Source: Epiperipatus broadwayi
Lineage: Eukaryota > Onychophora > Udeonychophora > Euonychophora > Peripatidae
Assembly (NCBI GenBank): GCA_028023455.1
Contig: JAQFVV010000022.1
Coordinates: forward strand, 12,109,100-12,173,099
DNA: 64,000 nucleotides
Reading direction: 5' to 3'
Under the pieces are notes generated by a model, which ran no database searches, was not told the origin of the DNA, and saw only the letters and a list, made by a program, of their open reading frames with translations. Of this stretch, positions 1-11,429 are shown one piece after another (the stretch's first letter is position 1; the number at the start of each line of letters is the position of its first letter). Position numbers and translations under genes: made by a program.

Positions 1-560
1 CAAAAGTAACTTTTGTCTCAGTGAAGTCGAAGTATTTCTCACCCCCACCCACCTCCAAATTAAAATAAAATCTTTTTTGGCTTTAACTTTTATTTTTGAA
101 ATCAATTTTTATCATCTTTTTTTAAAAAGAAAAACTACCAAAAAATTTCTGTCTCTAACTTTTACAAAGTATTTCTCAATCCAGCACCCCCCATCCCCAA
201 ATTAAAATAAGATCAAAACTTTTGACTTTTTCAAGTTTCGTTTTCTTTTTTTTATTATTTAAAAATACTCCCACTTTTTTTTTGGCCTATAAGGCAATAT
301 TTTTTTTGGCTTTACTTGTATACCACTAATATACTAAAACTTTTATTTTTAAAACCAGTTTCTGTTACCTTTTTTAAAAAATAAAAACAAACAATTTTTT
401 AAAAAAACTTTTCCTATTAATTACATTTTTTGATCCTTTCAACACACCAGCACAAAAAAAAATTACAATAACATCAAAACTTCAGCTTTTACACGTTTCA
501 TTTTATTTTTTCAGATTTAAAATACGGTGAATTTTTTTGTTGGCTGTATGGTGATTTTAA
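1..560. repeat. degenerate CT/A-rich tandem repeat
   Basis: Two clear imperfect copies of a block (AGTATTTCTCA, a C-rich run, then CAAATTAAAATAA) begin near 30 and 170, and a third, weaker copy is near 430. The remainder is poly-T and poly-A tracts. No coding potential was seen. Confidence 0.5.
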
Positions 561-1440
561 TTACGCGATTTCTATTTTGCCCTTACTACTATCAAAAGCA
601 ACGTCTATATATATATAACCATCTTGTATATTTAACATTAAATACAGATATTACATTTATCATAATCATTGCCATGTAATTACACTAGCTATGATATTTC
701 CTAACATTTAGGTGAATAACATTTTATTCTTGCATGTTTTAACAATGAAATAATAAACATAGAAATGCAAGCACATTAATGAGAATGATTGTTATTGTAC
801 TGTTTTCTGTGTTCAGCATGTGAAGGTAAGCAACACCATTACAATACACAATAACTAGTGTGCTGTTTTGGTCAGTTATAATAATTATGCTTATCTAAGG
901 TTAAGCAGGTTACATCTTTAAGAAAATTTATCTGTAAACTTCTGCTGGTCCGCGAAATCTTATCCGTATTTTTGCCGGTCCACAGGTGTGAAAAGGTTGA
1001 AGACCACTGCTCTAGCACATATGCAAGACTTAAAAATGATCACATTTAGCAATATATTCAAATATTCTTAACAAATGAAGATCAGTTTAACACACACACA
1101 CACATATATAATATTAAAGTAAAACATAATATTAAAGAAAATTTCAACACACACAAAAAAAATTACAAAACAAAAGTAAAAGGGGAATATCAAAGGTATA
1201 TGAATTGTTTCACTGGTATGATGGCAGAGATCTCATGACCAGAGTTCAATGTTGCTCGTCATGAAGGATTTTTAAAAACATGGCAACATATCAAAAGCAG
1301 CATATAGGTATAATGATGCATAGCTTCATAATGCAATTCACACTCATTGGATCTTAGATGGTCCTTAAATTTTGGAGTCAGGTTGATTCTTCACAATAGC
1401 CTGTGACTGAAAGTGGCATAATTGATTAGTTAGCCTATTT
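560..1440. other. no gene seen; possible DNA-transposon end near 945-1015
   Basis: This stretch is AT-rich non-coding DNA with a short CA run near 1090. The text around 945-1015 contains TGCTGGTCCGCG, GCCGGTCCAC and GGTTGAAGACCACTG, a wording seen at ends of many dispersed DNA repeats. A related fragment (GGTGGTCCACAGG) is at 12805-12830. No terminal repeats or target duplication were established. Confidence 0.3.
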
Positions 1441-1660
1441 CTTGAAAGAAGGCATGACAGGTCAGCAGGCTGAATTCATTTATGATGGCAGAACATCAGC
1501 ACAGGTACACTAGTTAGCAGACTCCAGATGGGCAGCAGCTCTCCCACTACAACAGGATTACAAAGTCGCATTCCCCTGGGATGATGAAAGGGAAGCAGAC
1601 ACAAGATTTCTAATCACAGATTCATAATGTGTGGCTTCTGACAGCAAATAATTCATGAAC
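1400..1660 (+). pseudogene. decayed open frame of unknown origin
   Basis: A GC-richer patch gives one plus-strand frame with few stops. It includes LKEGMTGQQAEFIYDGRTSA, a stop, then LADSRWAAALPLQQDYKVAF and PWDDEREADTRFLITDS. Composition and near-continuity suggest former coding sequence, possibly of a mobile element. I do not recognise the family. It abuts the minisatellite at 1672. Confidence 0.35.
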
Positions 1661-1671
1661 TTCTTTTAAAA

Positions 1672-1905
1672 AAAAGATCTTGAAAAGTTTTCTCAAAACA
1701 CCAGCTTGAAGGATTTTTCATACAGAAGAACTTGAATTTTTTTTTCCACAATCAAGCTTGAAGAATTTTTCATATAAAAGATGAGCTTGATGAATTTTTC
1801 ACAAATAAAGACCAATTTGAAGAATTTTCCATAAAAGGCTTTGATGCAGAATTTTTCTCAACAAAAGACCAGCTTGACAAATTTTTCATCAAAAGCAAGA
1901 CCCTG
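1672..1905 (+). repeat. minisatellite, unit about 35-42 bp
   Basis: There are six or so degenerate copies of a unit containing ACCAGCTTGAAGAATTTTTC followed by an A-rich part. In one plus-strand frame the copies read DELDEFFTNK, DQFEEFSIK, AEFFSTK and DQLDKFFIK, so the unit may once have been an in-frame protein repeat. Confidence 0.6.
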
Positions 1906-1963
1906 TTTTTCATTTCCCTATATAAACCTATTATTATAAAGCGCTGAAAACTTTGAAACTATT

Positions 1964-2150
1964 CAAACAGAAGTCAATCTCCAATAATGAGTTATTTCTT
2001 AAATATTATAAATCTTCATGCATTCTCCCGCCAATAAGAATTTAAAAAACTTAACTGAATCACTTGTTTTTTAAATTCTTACTAATGGGACAGTACACAG
2101 AGATTTATAATATTTAAAAAATAGTGCATTATTGGAGATCGACTTGTTTG
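1964..2150. mobile_element. small inverted-repeat element
   Basis: Arms 1964-2049 and 2062-2150 are inverted copies. Both hold AATCTCCAATAATG-like sequence, AAATATTATAAATCT and TAAGAATTTAAAAAAC, around a short centre. This is MITE-like or fold-back DNA. No clear target duplication was found. Confidence 0.65.
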
Positions 2151-2159
2151 AGTAATTTA

Positions 2160-3300
2160 CCTATATACTATTTTTCAACAAAAGGCATCCAGATTAGTTT
2201 CAATTAAAAAATATTTTTGCTGATAATAATTTTGATCAGTTTAATTACATTTTAATCCTGTACTTGTTTATTAATTAAGAAAATTTTCCAAATTCCCAAT
2301 ACTTTTTGTTTACTTGCATTTTCCCTGCCCTGCAGTAATCAGTCATTAATTAACACTTTTTACTGCAAGAGCAAACATTGTAAACACTCTTGTAAATATA
2401 TAATACAAAGTGGATTACCTTTTTTTTTCCATTAATTAGATAAGATTTCAATAACAATTATAAATGTACCTAAGCCCTGTAATTAATATGCCTTTACAAA
2501 TTTTATTAAAATCTATATGTTCAGGAATTTTAATTTGCTGAATTTTAAATTAATTGCTTCTCAGAATTTTCTAGAATCTGTTATACATTTGAATATTACT
2601 AATTATTTATCTAATCTCAGCTAACCATTTCTGACCCTTTTTAACAACACACATATACCTACCTTTAGTAAACTTAATAAAATAAATTTTTATTTTCCTT
2701 ATAACAGAGTTTGAAATTATTTTGATATAAATTGGCATGAAGCATATATATGTAAATATAGCTTCAATATAGATACAATACTAGCATATAAAATGTAATG
2801 AAGATTTTATTATACATAATGTATGTGTCATGAATCTATCTGTGTTAGGAAAAGATAAATTCATATATACAACATCCATATAAATCCTAAGAGATAATAT
2901 AGAAGTATATGTTGCATACATTGACATATACTACTTTCAATATATCTACTTAGTCAAAATATATATATATAATAGACAAATTATAAGGGGCTATTAATCT
3001 TCATTAGAAATAGATCCATACTAGTTAAATGTAAGATAATAAAAACTGACTTAATTATCAGTACAGAATACATATAATGGAGATCTTTACTACACATAAT
3101 ATATATATAGATATCAATGAATGTATTATATATGTGTGCATAAGGAAAAAATATAAATGGATATATTTGATGACAAATATATATATATAGAAGTACATGC
3201 ACATTGATTATATATTTATACATGTAATACATAAATCCATTCATATTATTAAAAAAAAAAGAATATTATTTTAAATCTATCTATATATTCAAAAAAAAAA
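2160..3300. repeat. AT-rich DNA with TA-rich microsatellites
   Basis: This region holds many (TA)n and TATATG runs, notably 2950-2975, 3100-3240 and 3435-3455. Two loosely similar blocks at about 2790-2900 and 3070-3170 (TACACATAAT, ATGAATGTAT, GGAAAAAATA) look like an old duplication. No gene was seen. Confidence 0.5.
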
Positions 3301-3305
3301 AAAAT

Positions 3306-3430
3306 GTAAACAGAGATAAATAATGAAATATCAATCCATGATATTTCAACTAGTAATCTGTTTGTTATTTTAGCAGACACACTCCCTCTGAACTAATTCT
3401 AAGTACAAAGGGCTATAAATCTGCCTTATG
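3306..3430. repeat. dispersed repeat, copy 1 (partner at 14662)
   Basis: This copy shares GTAAACAGAGA, AATAATGAAATATCAAT, CATGATATT and CTGAACTAATT in order with 14662-14790. Each copy contains a small hairpin, GAAATATCAA against TTGATATTTC-like sequence. Family unknown. Confidence 0.6.
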
Positions 3431-3479
3431 TATAGATACATATATATATATATTGTAATGGTAAGAAAAGTAGAGCTGC

Positions 3480-3640
3480 TTTAACCTAACCTAGAGATGC
3501 AGATAGAGGGGATTCGAACCTCACCTACTCCTCTAGATTGCTACTAAGCGACTTACTCCCCAAACCTCACTAGAATTTCATCTTAATGTATGCCCGGTAG
3601 TCAGGGAGAGAAGAGACTACGAAAAGGAATTTTTACATAT
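3480..3640 (-). repeat. tRNA-like (SINE head or tRNA pseudogene)
   Basis: On the minus strand an exact B-box consensus GGTTCGAATCC lies at 3510-3520, with an A-box-like TCGCTTAGTAGC at 3540-3551 upstream of it. The A-to-B spacing of about 19 nt is shorter than in a real tRNA, so this is a SINE head or a deleted tRNA relic rather than a functional tRNA gene. Confidence 0.45.
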
Positions 3641-5220
3641 ATAATGATCAGATGTACATATGTATGTTACAAAAGAAAAACAATACTAAGTGGTTTTATT
3701 TATAGTGAATGAAAGATAACAGAAATTTTTATTATTGACATTAAAATAATTCACACAATGCTTTATTAATAGTGTTGCAGGCTATTTTCACTGCAACCGG
3801 ATAGACATATATGAAAGATCCATTGATTGTAATGATAAGAACAGACAAAATTTTTATGTTATAATTTCTTCTTTAAAATATTCCAGCCAATGGAAGTGTT
3901 ACGTAAAAGAAATCAAGAGAGAGAGACATAATTCATTAACTCTGTGGTTGGAGAACAGAAATAAATAGGTGGTCAAACTCAACTAAACACTTCGGACAGG
4001 TTTAAATCACAGCCCTACTTATGATTTAAGAAGAATGATAAAGTGACCCCAGCAGGAATTTCCAGCCATAATTGAAACATTTCTATGAGATTTTGAGAAA
4101 GATTTCCTAATAAATATACAAGAACATGCACAAAGGCGAGAGCATATAGTGGGCTGTGAGGCTCGAGACATTTACAGTTACCAAGAGGTTAACACAAGAC
4201 CGGATAGCTCTCCATCTCTAAACTAGGTTAGAGAGAAAAATGGAATCCGCTAAACGCTTGACCCGGATTCAGGATCGGAGTTTTTGTTGCTTATGTCCAG
4301 TTACGTACATTTAAGGAACTGAGATCGACATGAGATCCCGAACAATTTATTTATTTTTCAGAAGGTCCAAATGTAGGTATGTTAACCTAAGCAAACTTGG
4401 CAAAAGAAGCACTGTAATTTATGCTGAGAGGCCCAGTAGATCACCTGAGGCACGATACTATATAAATACGGTCAACAACCTTTAAATTTAAAAAAGAAAC
4501 CCTCTACAATATATATATCTTAGGAAAGCTCAACTATCACTGAAAATCCGCAGAAAAATAGTAACTTCACCTTTATAAAATTTGAATTAATAAAAAGAAC
4601 AAGTGGGCGGATATTTTATTTATTTAGTTGAAATTTAACCCATTCACCACTAAGCCAATGCTATTTAATAATTTTTTAATACATATTGTCAAAATGTACT
4701 CTCTCTTATTACTAAAATATAAATGCGAACGTTTTATTTCACACTCTTCAAAATATAACTTTAAATTTGTAACCCTTCATTGACTAAAATATAATGGCAT
4801 TTGATAAGGATCCTTCTTTTATATATATATAAAACTAAGTTAAAGTTTGGAAAGTTTTATAATAGAATATTTAGCAATTTAAATCTTGATTTTAAAATAG
4901 AGTTTTGCACTTTCTATGATTTGCTTCCTTTTCTTTCTAAATAAATAGTTATATAAAATAAATAACTTAATTACGGGAGTATAATGGCGGAAAGTTAAAC
5001 GAAGCATTTTTCAATTAAATTAATAAGAATTACCGCCGCCATTATATGTAATAACCCTACCACCCATTAAAGTATTTAAAGAAAAAAGAAAGCAATTAAT
5101 GAAATATAATTTCACAAGACTCGAATACATAGATTTAAAAAAACATATATATATAGAAAAGCATAAATATACATTGAAATTGCAAATTACAAAGATATTT
5201 TAATAATTTATGGGAACATT
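3640..5220. other. no gene seen
   Basis: This is AT-rich DNA. A slightly GC-richer patch at 4130-4340 contains CCGGATAG, CTAAACTAGGTTAGAGAG and GACCCGGATTCAGGATC, and could be an unrecognised repeat. A short inverted pair around ATAATGGCGG / CCGCCATTAT lies at 4981-5046. Confidence 0.4.
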
Positions 5221-5224
5221 ACCG

Positions 5225-5660
5225 GTAACTAGATGGGTGGGTCAAAATGAGTTCATTTGATGTTTCCCCGCAGGTCTTCTCGGTTCTTCAAATTTGTTTT
5301 CCATGTTTTTGAGGGCAGATTTTCACGGATACAGGGCAGATACTTTTGTTCTCTGGCTGGCTTACATGATTACAACTCCGACCTCAGGAACAGCTCAGGA
5401 GAGCGAAGGCAAAGAAGTTACCCCTGCATTTTTGCAGAGCAACACATTTCTGGATTTTTTTTTATTTATATGCTGAAAGAATAGAGTGCAGCTTGAAGTA
5501 AGTACAGCAAGCAAGAGTTCGCTATATTGTCCAATCTTTCAGCAAAATTTCTTCCAACAAAATTCTTAAGATTTCTCTCTGACCTTCAGCACCGGTTACC
5601 CGCAAGCATAAGACCAAGAACAAAAGAAAAGTTCTTTATTTATACCCTTTTTCCATTATG
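5225..5660 (-). promoter_or_regulatory. possible LTR-like promoter/polyA block
   Basis: On the minus strand a TATAAATA box (5637-5644) sits in GGGTATAAATAAAG context. It is followed by GC-richer sequence and an AATAAA signal (5461-5466) about 175 nt downstream. This resembles the U3-R-U5 order of the solo LTR at 10213, but I found no TG...CA ends or target duplication. It may be a degraded LTR. Confidence 0.25.
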
Positions 5661-5929
5661 TTTTTAATCTGCTAATTAGTAGCGAATCATGCCCATTGTT
5701 TCAAATTTTTCCTGTTATCTATTTTTATCTAATTCAGAAAAATGTTTTACTAATTAAATTCCTTTTCTTAATGGATTCTATTTAATTAAGAAATTCATTG
5801 AATTCTACCAAATATATTTTAAAAATAATTGCAATTATAATTTTAACTTTCTATATTTTATTTTATTAAATCTTTTAATTTAGGCAACTATTTGAGAAAA
5901 CGATAAATTTAGTTTGAAAAAGAAACATA

Positions 5930-5976
5930 CATTCACTGTGGTTGGACTTAGGGTCTTAGTTAGTCCACAGTGAATG
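5930..5976. repeat. short strong hairpin
   Basis: CATTCACTGTGG with its continuation pairs with CCACAGTGAATG across a 5-nt loop, giving about 21 paired bases with one or two irregularities. The stem does not extend outward. It is too short for a typical miRNA precursor; a collapsed palindromic transposon remnant is more likely. Confidence 0.6.
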
Positions 5977-5979
5977 GTG

Positions 5980-7960
5980 AAGCCAGCATATATATTTATA
6001 TATATATGCACAGCTTCAATATATATATACTGCTTGTATGTAAGATTCAAAAAACTCTATACAGAAAAATAGTAAACTACATTATATACACACATATAGT
6101 TACATAATTGTTGTACTCAAGAGAAAACTCTGAACTAATAATTATTATAGAAGTTAATTATATACATATATATATATATATAAATAGATAAAAAAATGGG
6201 TGAATAAATAAATAGATGGCTGGGTAAATATTGGTTATACCTCAAATACTTATCAAAACAAGTCAATACCAAAGGCATCGAGGATATATTTCAACAACAA
6301 CTACATCTGGAAAACTATAGTTTAATATTATGTATAGTTATATGAAATATTTAATTAATTTTACAATTGGCAGACACCAAATAAATTCATCCGGTTGTTT
6401 TGTAGGATTCATAGTGACTTGTCTTCACTCAAAGACAATTGGTTATTTAAATGACAATGGCAACAAATTCTACAAACTATTTTTTAGTCAAATTAATCTT
6501 CACTCAAGTGAAAAGAATTACTGTATTGCATCTTAAATTGTGCTATCCATGCTTAAATCTTCAAAGTAGTTATATAATAAAGATAAAATGGAATCAAAAG
6601 CATAGGAGTCATGAATAAGTAGTTTGGAAAATACAATATATGAGATGTGACAATTCTTGGAATGGCTATGTGGTGTCACCCATGACTTAATTGTATCGAA
6701 ATCACATGAGTATTGAACACTTGTGTTTGAACATATTTAAGCTAACATGTGTAAATTTAAAGATGATAGAGCTAGTTGTTAGTTAGCTATTGAGAAGATA
6801 ATAAATATCTATGAGTATGCTTTGGCATAAAAATAAATCACAGTGTACTCATTAAAAGAGATTTTTTGGACCAAAAATTAATTACAAAACTAGACTATCC
6901 TGCCTATCCATAATTACTTAGCTTCCTGTGATTGCACTCAAAATATGAAGATTTTCTACTATAAGTGATATCCAAAAGAATGTGAGACATCTGCTCAACA
7001 CAATTCCTGAAATCAAGTTTCAGAAATGGGAATACCATTTGAATCAGTGTATAGATTAGACGCACAAAGGGATTATTATGAAGGTGATAATAGCCAATAG
7101 TGTACATTTCCACATGTATATTTTATGAAGGTGTATTCTGGGAATTAAATTATCACACCTCGCAAGTAAGAATTGGATGGTCACAAAACAATAACCTCAT
7201 CTCAGCAGTCAGTTAGAAATGTCATCATCTATTAGTTAATCAATGCTTGCATAAATCACTGTGAATAAAGTAAATTCTAATGAAATGAAAAATCTGCTCA
7301 CAAAATGATAAAACAAAACAGTAGGACTACACAATTGTTTATTTATTTGAATTCCATATCGACGTGACTTTTTAATAGTCAAATATAGTTTTGAAAATGA
7401 TATCAGTATAGCTGTATAGAATATACACCCAACAAACATAAAGCCTTATCCCATAATTATAAAGCTTTCTCCATTGCACTAAAAAATAGTGACTTATTGT
7501 GTCAAATTTTCTAAATTAGTTTTATAAACTAAAGGCTGAATGAGCGTAGTAACCTGTATAATAATTTATTTAAAAAATGGTTATGCCTTTCCTTAACTAA
7601 TCTCACATATATAGATAAGTAACTTTTAAGATTTAAAATTTTGAAATAATAAAACATATTAACCAAAGTAACTGAAGCCTTGTCTGTTTCATTTATACTT
7701 AGAAACAAAGTTTTTCCAAATTTTTATGGAGCTGTTTTTTTTTTTTTTTGTAAATGTAAATAAGAATGCCTCCTTTGCAAAAATGAATCCCACATGACCA
7801 CACCAATTACGTAAAAAATATATACTCGCTATTGACTGCCCTAATATCTAGTGACAAAATGACTAAACCAGTGGATTTTATTGTCTTGAGCAATGACTGA
7901 AGTCACCATTATCTAATAAGATTTTGTTACCATGTTCTGAATACCAAGAGACAAAAAAAA
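5980..7960. other. no gene seen
   Basis: This is AT-rich non-coding DNA with TA microsatellites near 5990-6010 and 6165-6182. Short open frames here have no recognisable protein features. Confidence 0.5.
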
Positions 7961-7979
7961 AATCTTATATTTTGTTGAA

Positions 7980-8026
7980 AAAAATCAGACAGGTTTTAGC
8001 CCAGCAATGGGCTATCAATGACTGCA
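7980..8026 (-). ncRNA. hammerhead-like relic (family E)
   Basis: On the minus strand GCAGTCA is followed by TTGATAG, a 5-bp hairpin AGCCC/GGGCT, AAAAC, CTGTC and TGATT. This looks like a hammerhead with GUC cleavage triplet and a stem I GUCA/UGAU. The core is damaged: CUGAUGA has lost a base and C3, and GAAA is AAAA. I call it a dead relic at low confidence. Confidence 0.3.
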
Positions 8027-8929
8027 GTTGCTGCTGAAATGCAATATTCAAAAAAGCAAAGATATTTAATTTGTAAAATACTAGCAACAAATCACTTAAT
8101 TCCTCAGCTAATACAATATGATAAGACATAAGCAGTTGTCCACATTAGTGCCATTCATCCAAAGCTCAAATAATCAGTGATTACCAAATATTAAATCCCA
8201 CTTCTCAGATCACTTTCTAGCATTTTTCTTTATTATAAGTGAGGCTTGGGATTCAAATCTCGAAATAATGCAGATATTCATTATTTAAACTAATAGCTTG
8301 ATTTCCAATCAGACCAAGGATTTCAATCCAAGTCAACCTGCCTAAAAAAGTTATACAGATCTAAATCCAATTCAATATATATATTTGTACTTCCAGTTCT
8401 TCATCAGCCTCATTGATAAAGCAAAAACCTAACACCAATTTGAAGATTTAACTGCATCCAGCAATAACTGATTAATTTAGTTTGTGGCAAATAGTACTAG
8501 AATGGAAGGCTCTTGTTTTATCCTATTGTGTGAACTAGGAAATTGAATGATTTGTTGTTAATATTAACACTGCTAACTTTGGGAATAAGGTGCCTACAGT
8601 TAATAAAAAACTGAAGACACTAAAATAAATAATTAAATTACTAAATAGAATTCACATCTATTATAACTGTTCAAGCAGGCTGACTTGCTTTTAAAACTTT
8701 AGGCTGATTTGAATTTCAGGTGTTTAGCTTGACATGTGAAATGGGGTTTCACTATATACAAACTGGTCTGAAAATGAGATTTAAACTTAGGATATATAGC
8801 ATTAGAGTGGAGAGTTCCCATTTTTACAATCCCAACATAAAAAGAGACTTTAGTGTCTATTATACATATACATACTGCAAGTGTTGATATCGACTTGATA
8901 GTCTTAAAAATATTTCAAAATATATTAGG

Positions 8930-9610
8930 GTGTTTTAAAATTATTGGTAATTGTGAGTTTTCCTATAAACCAAGATGGCAGCCAATATTTTTCATAAATG
9001 CACAGTTTTGAAGCCTATAATCTACTGAAGATGTGTTAGTTGTTAAATTAAAACAAAATTAACAAACTGATTGTTAAATTTAAAAAGAGAAATAAATTCC
9101 GATAAATTTCATTAAGAAACTTTATTTCAATTTTTTTATATTTACATTATAATGTAGAAAGTGATGAGGTGCTCTTAACATTGTCAACTTTGGTTCAATT
9201 CAGCATGTATCTTTTTGTCAGTAGTTTTTTTTTTTGGTAAATTATCATAATGATAAAAATGTCGGACCTTCCTGTTACAGAACGTGATACAGTGGACTAT
9301 TTCCAAAGGTAAGAGATCCTGCCCTCATAACAAGTGTACATTAATGATCAAGACATGACTACATGCCACCGACATGAATAAAGTGTAAATATCATATTTA
9401 TATTTTCATTTTTCTATTAACAGGTTAATCCAATTTCTTTTTTAAAAAATAACAGTAATAAAAAATAAAATGATAATATTAAATATGTTTCCCTAGCAAG
9501 TATTTTTTGGGTGACCTCAAAAACTGTAGATTTATGAAAAGTACAGGCTGCCATCTCAGTTTACTGAAAAACTCACAAGTATCAAAATTATTTTAATTTT
9601 TTTCCAAGTA
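8930..9610. mobile_element. nonautonomous DNA transposon with about 70-bp inverted repeats
   Basis: Arms at about 8935-9005 and 9525-9605 are inverted copies. They share TTGTGAGTTTT, GATGGCAGCC, TTTTCATAAAT and CAGTTTT. Inside, at 9250-9307, lies a short open stretch MIKMSDLPVTERDTVDYFQR ending just after, which may be the first codons of a lost transposase. The layout suggests an internally deleted cut-and-paste element. Superfamily not assigned. Confidence 0.65.
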
Positions 9611-9889
9611 AATTAAACTGAACTTTGATATAACAATAAAAAATGCAGAGATAAGAAGGAGGGAGTTGATTATTTTTGCAGAATAATGTCAAACATCAAT
9701 TAAAAATATAAATATTAAAATTATTTATGAATATATTACCTATATATTATATGTCTAGTTTTCACATTCAAAATATTTATGAATTGGTTTACTAATATAA
9801 TTCACATTTAAAATAATATAAATGAAATTAGAAAGATAGATTTTTTTATATAGTTGTTTATTTATATCACTAGCAATAAAAAGTTGGTA

Positions 9890-11335
9890 CTGGTTTAGAA
9901 TGCACTCTCCACCACTTTTGTTTCTAAGAAAAGCCCCAAAACTACTGAGGACACAACCAAGTGCTAAACCAAGTCAGATTATTACCATATTTTAAAAGTA
10001 AAATGCATTAGTTTATACACAATAAATTGGAGGTTTTTTTAATGTGAATTCATTGTATTTTTTTGGTTAATTATAATATTATAATATTTAAGCACATTTC
10101 TTTGTGTTAGTTTATGCAATTTTTCTTTTAGCTGCCATTCTTACATTAATGACCACATAGTTGCTGTTATATTGCAAATGTAAAATACTTTACTATTATT
10201 TAATTTCACTAGTGTTGTGTTTGGTCTAGATTACAGACCCAACCAACAGAAATAATATAAAATAATACTGAAACAAGTATTACAATTAATATATTTATTA
10301 TGTACAAATATATACAATACAATATATACAAATGAATATTTACAAGTTGAATCTTGGAGTTTAACGTAACTCTGGGTTCTGCCTGCCACTTCCAGCCACA
10401 CCTGATGGCTTGCCTCACGGGTAGGGTCTATGACTCTTCCAGATGTACAAGATAGCTTGCCTCGAGCAGAGAGTGATCTTAGCAGCGTCCGGTCTCTTTG
10501 GGACTTGCCTAGCTGCGTAGATCTAAATAGTGTAGTGCTATCAATGGGAATACTTGCTGCTGTTTAGGTTAGCAAAGTTTCTCTGGGAGAACGCAAAGAG
10601 TCTGTTCAGGTTAGACACGCTCTTCCTTGATTCTCACAAAAGGCTGATTATTTATACCCAGATCCCTGACCTTATTGAAAACCTTCGGATTCAGCAAGCA
10701 TCGTTGCTTATTGGCCTGTAATAATCATTAGCTATGTTATCTATACATTATTGGCCTGTGGCAAACAATGCTTAATCCGATCAGATAAGGAGGCATCTGG
10801 AATAGTCTACTTCTGAGAGAAGGGAGGACTATAACAACTAGTAAATAGTATTGGGGGTCATGTGATAAAGCTAATCCCTCTCTCAATTACCAATATGTTA
10901 GATATTTTGATTTCTAGAGGCATGTCATTTTTTTGTTTTGGTCACATATTTACACTGATATTTTTATGACCATTTACTAATAATGGTCACAAAATTTTGT
11001 TTTTCATATTTCCCTGCGGTAGTAATTCAAACTTTTCATCACATGATTTTTGTTAAATAATTTTGCTTTGGTCATTTCCTGATTACTAATATGTTTGGTA
11101 TTGTGATTTCTAGAGATATTAAATTTTTTTTTGATTGACCTTAGTTCTATCAAATTTGGATGTTTAATTTTTGTTGGCAATTACGATTTTTTAACAGTAA
11201 TGAATAAAATAGCTTGAATATTTTGTTTCAATGGTTCATGATATTATCTGACTTTATTTAGTGCTTGACTGTATCAGTGGTAGTTTTGGGGTTTCCCTTA
11301 GAAATTAAAATGGCAGAGAGCACATTTTTAAAAAT
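9890..11335. mobile_element. inverted-repeat DNA element interrupted by a solo LTR
   Basis: Sequences at about 9893-9987 and 11243-11335 are inverted copies. Shared blocks include TTTCTAAG, CCCCAAAACTAC, AAGCACTAAA/AAGTGCTAAA and AAGTCAGAT. Removing the LTR at 10213-10836 leaves an element of about 800 bp. A direct repeat of about 190 bp (CTAATATGTT, GTGATTTCTAGAG) lies inside at 10890-11130. No transposase was seen. Confidence 0.6.
10213..10836 (-). mobile_element. solo LTR of an LTR retrotransposon
   Basis: The element starts TGTTGTGTTT and ends GACTATAACA on the plus strand (TG...CA ends). It is flanked by a perfect 5-bp target duplication ACTAG at 10208-10212 and 10837-10841. It reads on the minus strand: a TATAAATA box at 10649-10656 is followed by GC-richer R/U5 sequence and an AATAAA signal at 10294-10299. 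It is GC-richer than its surroundings, so probably younger. No second LTR or internal region is present, which implies LTR-LTR recombination. A 5-bp duplication fits Ty3/gypsy or BEL families. Confidence 0.9.
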
Positions 11336-11429
11336 CAAGTTGTTTTTATTCTATAAATATCGACTATTTTTTGTTTTGATATTATTCTAACAGAATTTAA
11401 AAATATTCATTATTATTCTACTAATCATG

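Noticed and set aside
8394-8425. CTGATGA on the minus strand at 8401-8407 followed by GAACT-GGA-AGTAC
   Set aside because: No GAAA box, no stem I complement next to the core; chance or too decayed to call a hammerhead.
10209-10418. 69-codon minus-strand open frame
   Set aside because: It lies inside the solo LTR R/U5 region; composition and lack of conservation make it a chance frame.
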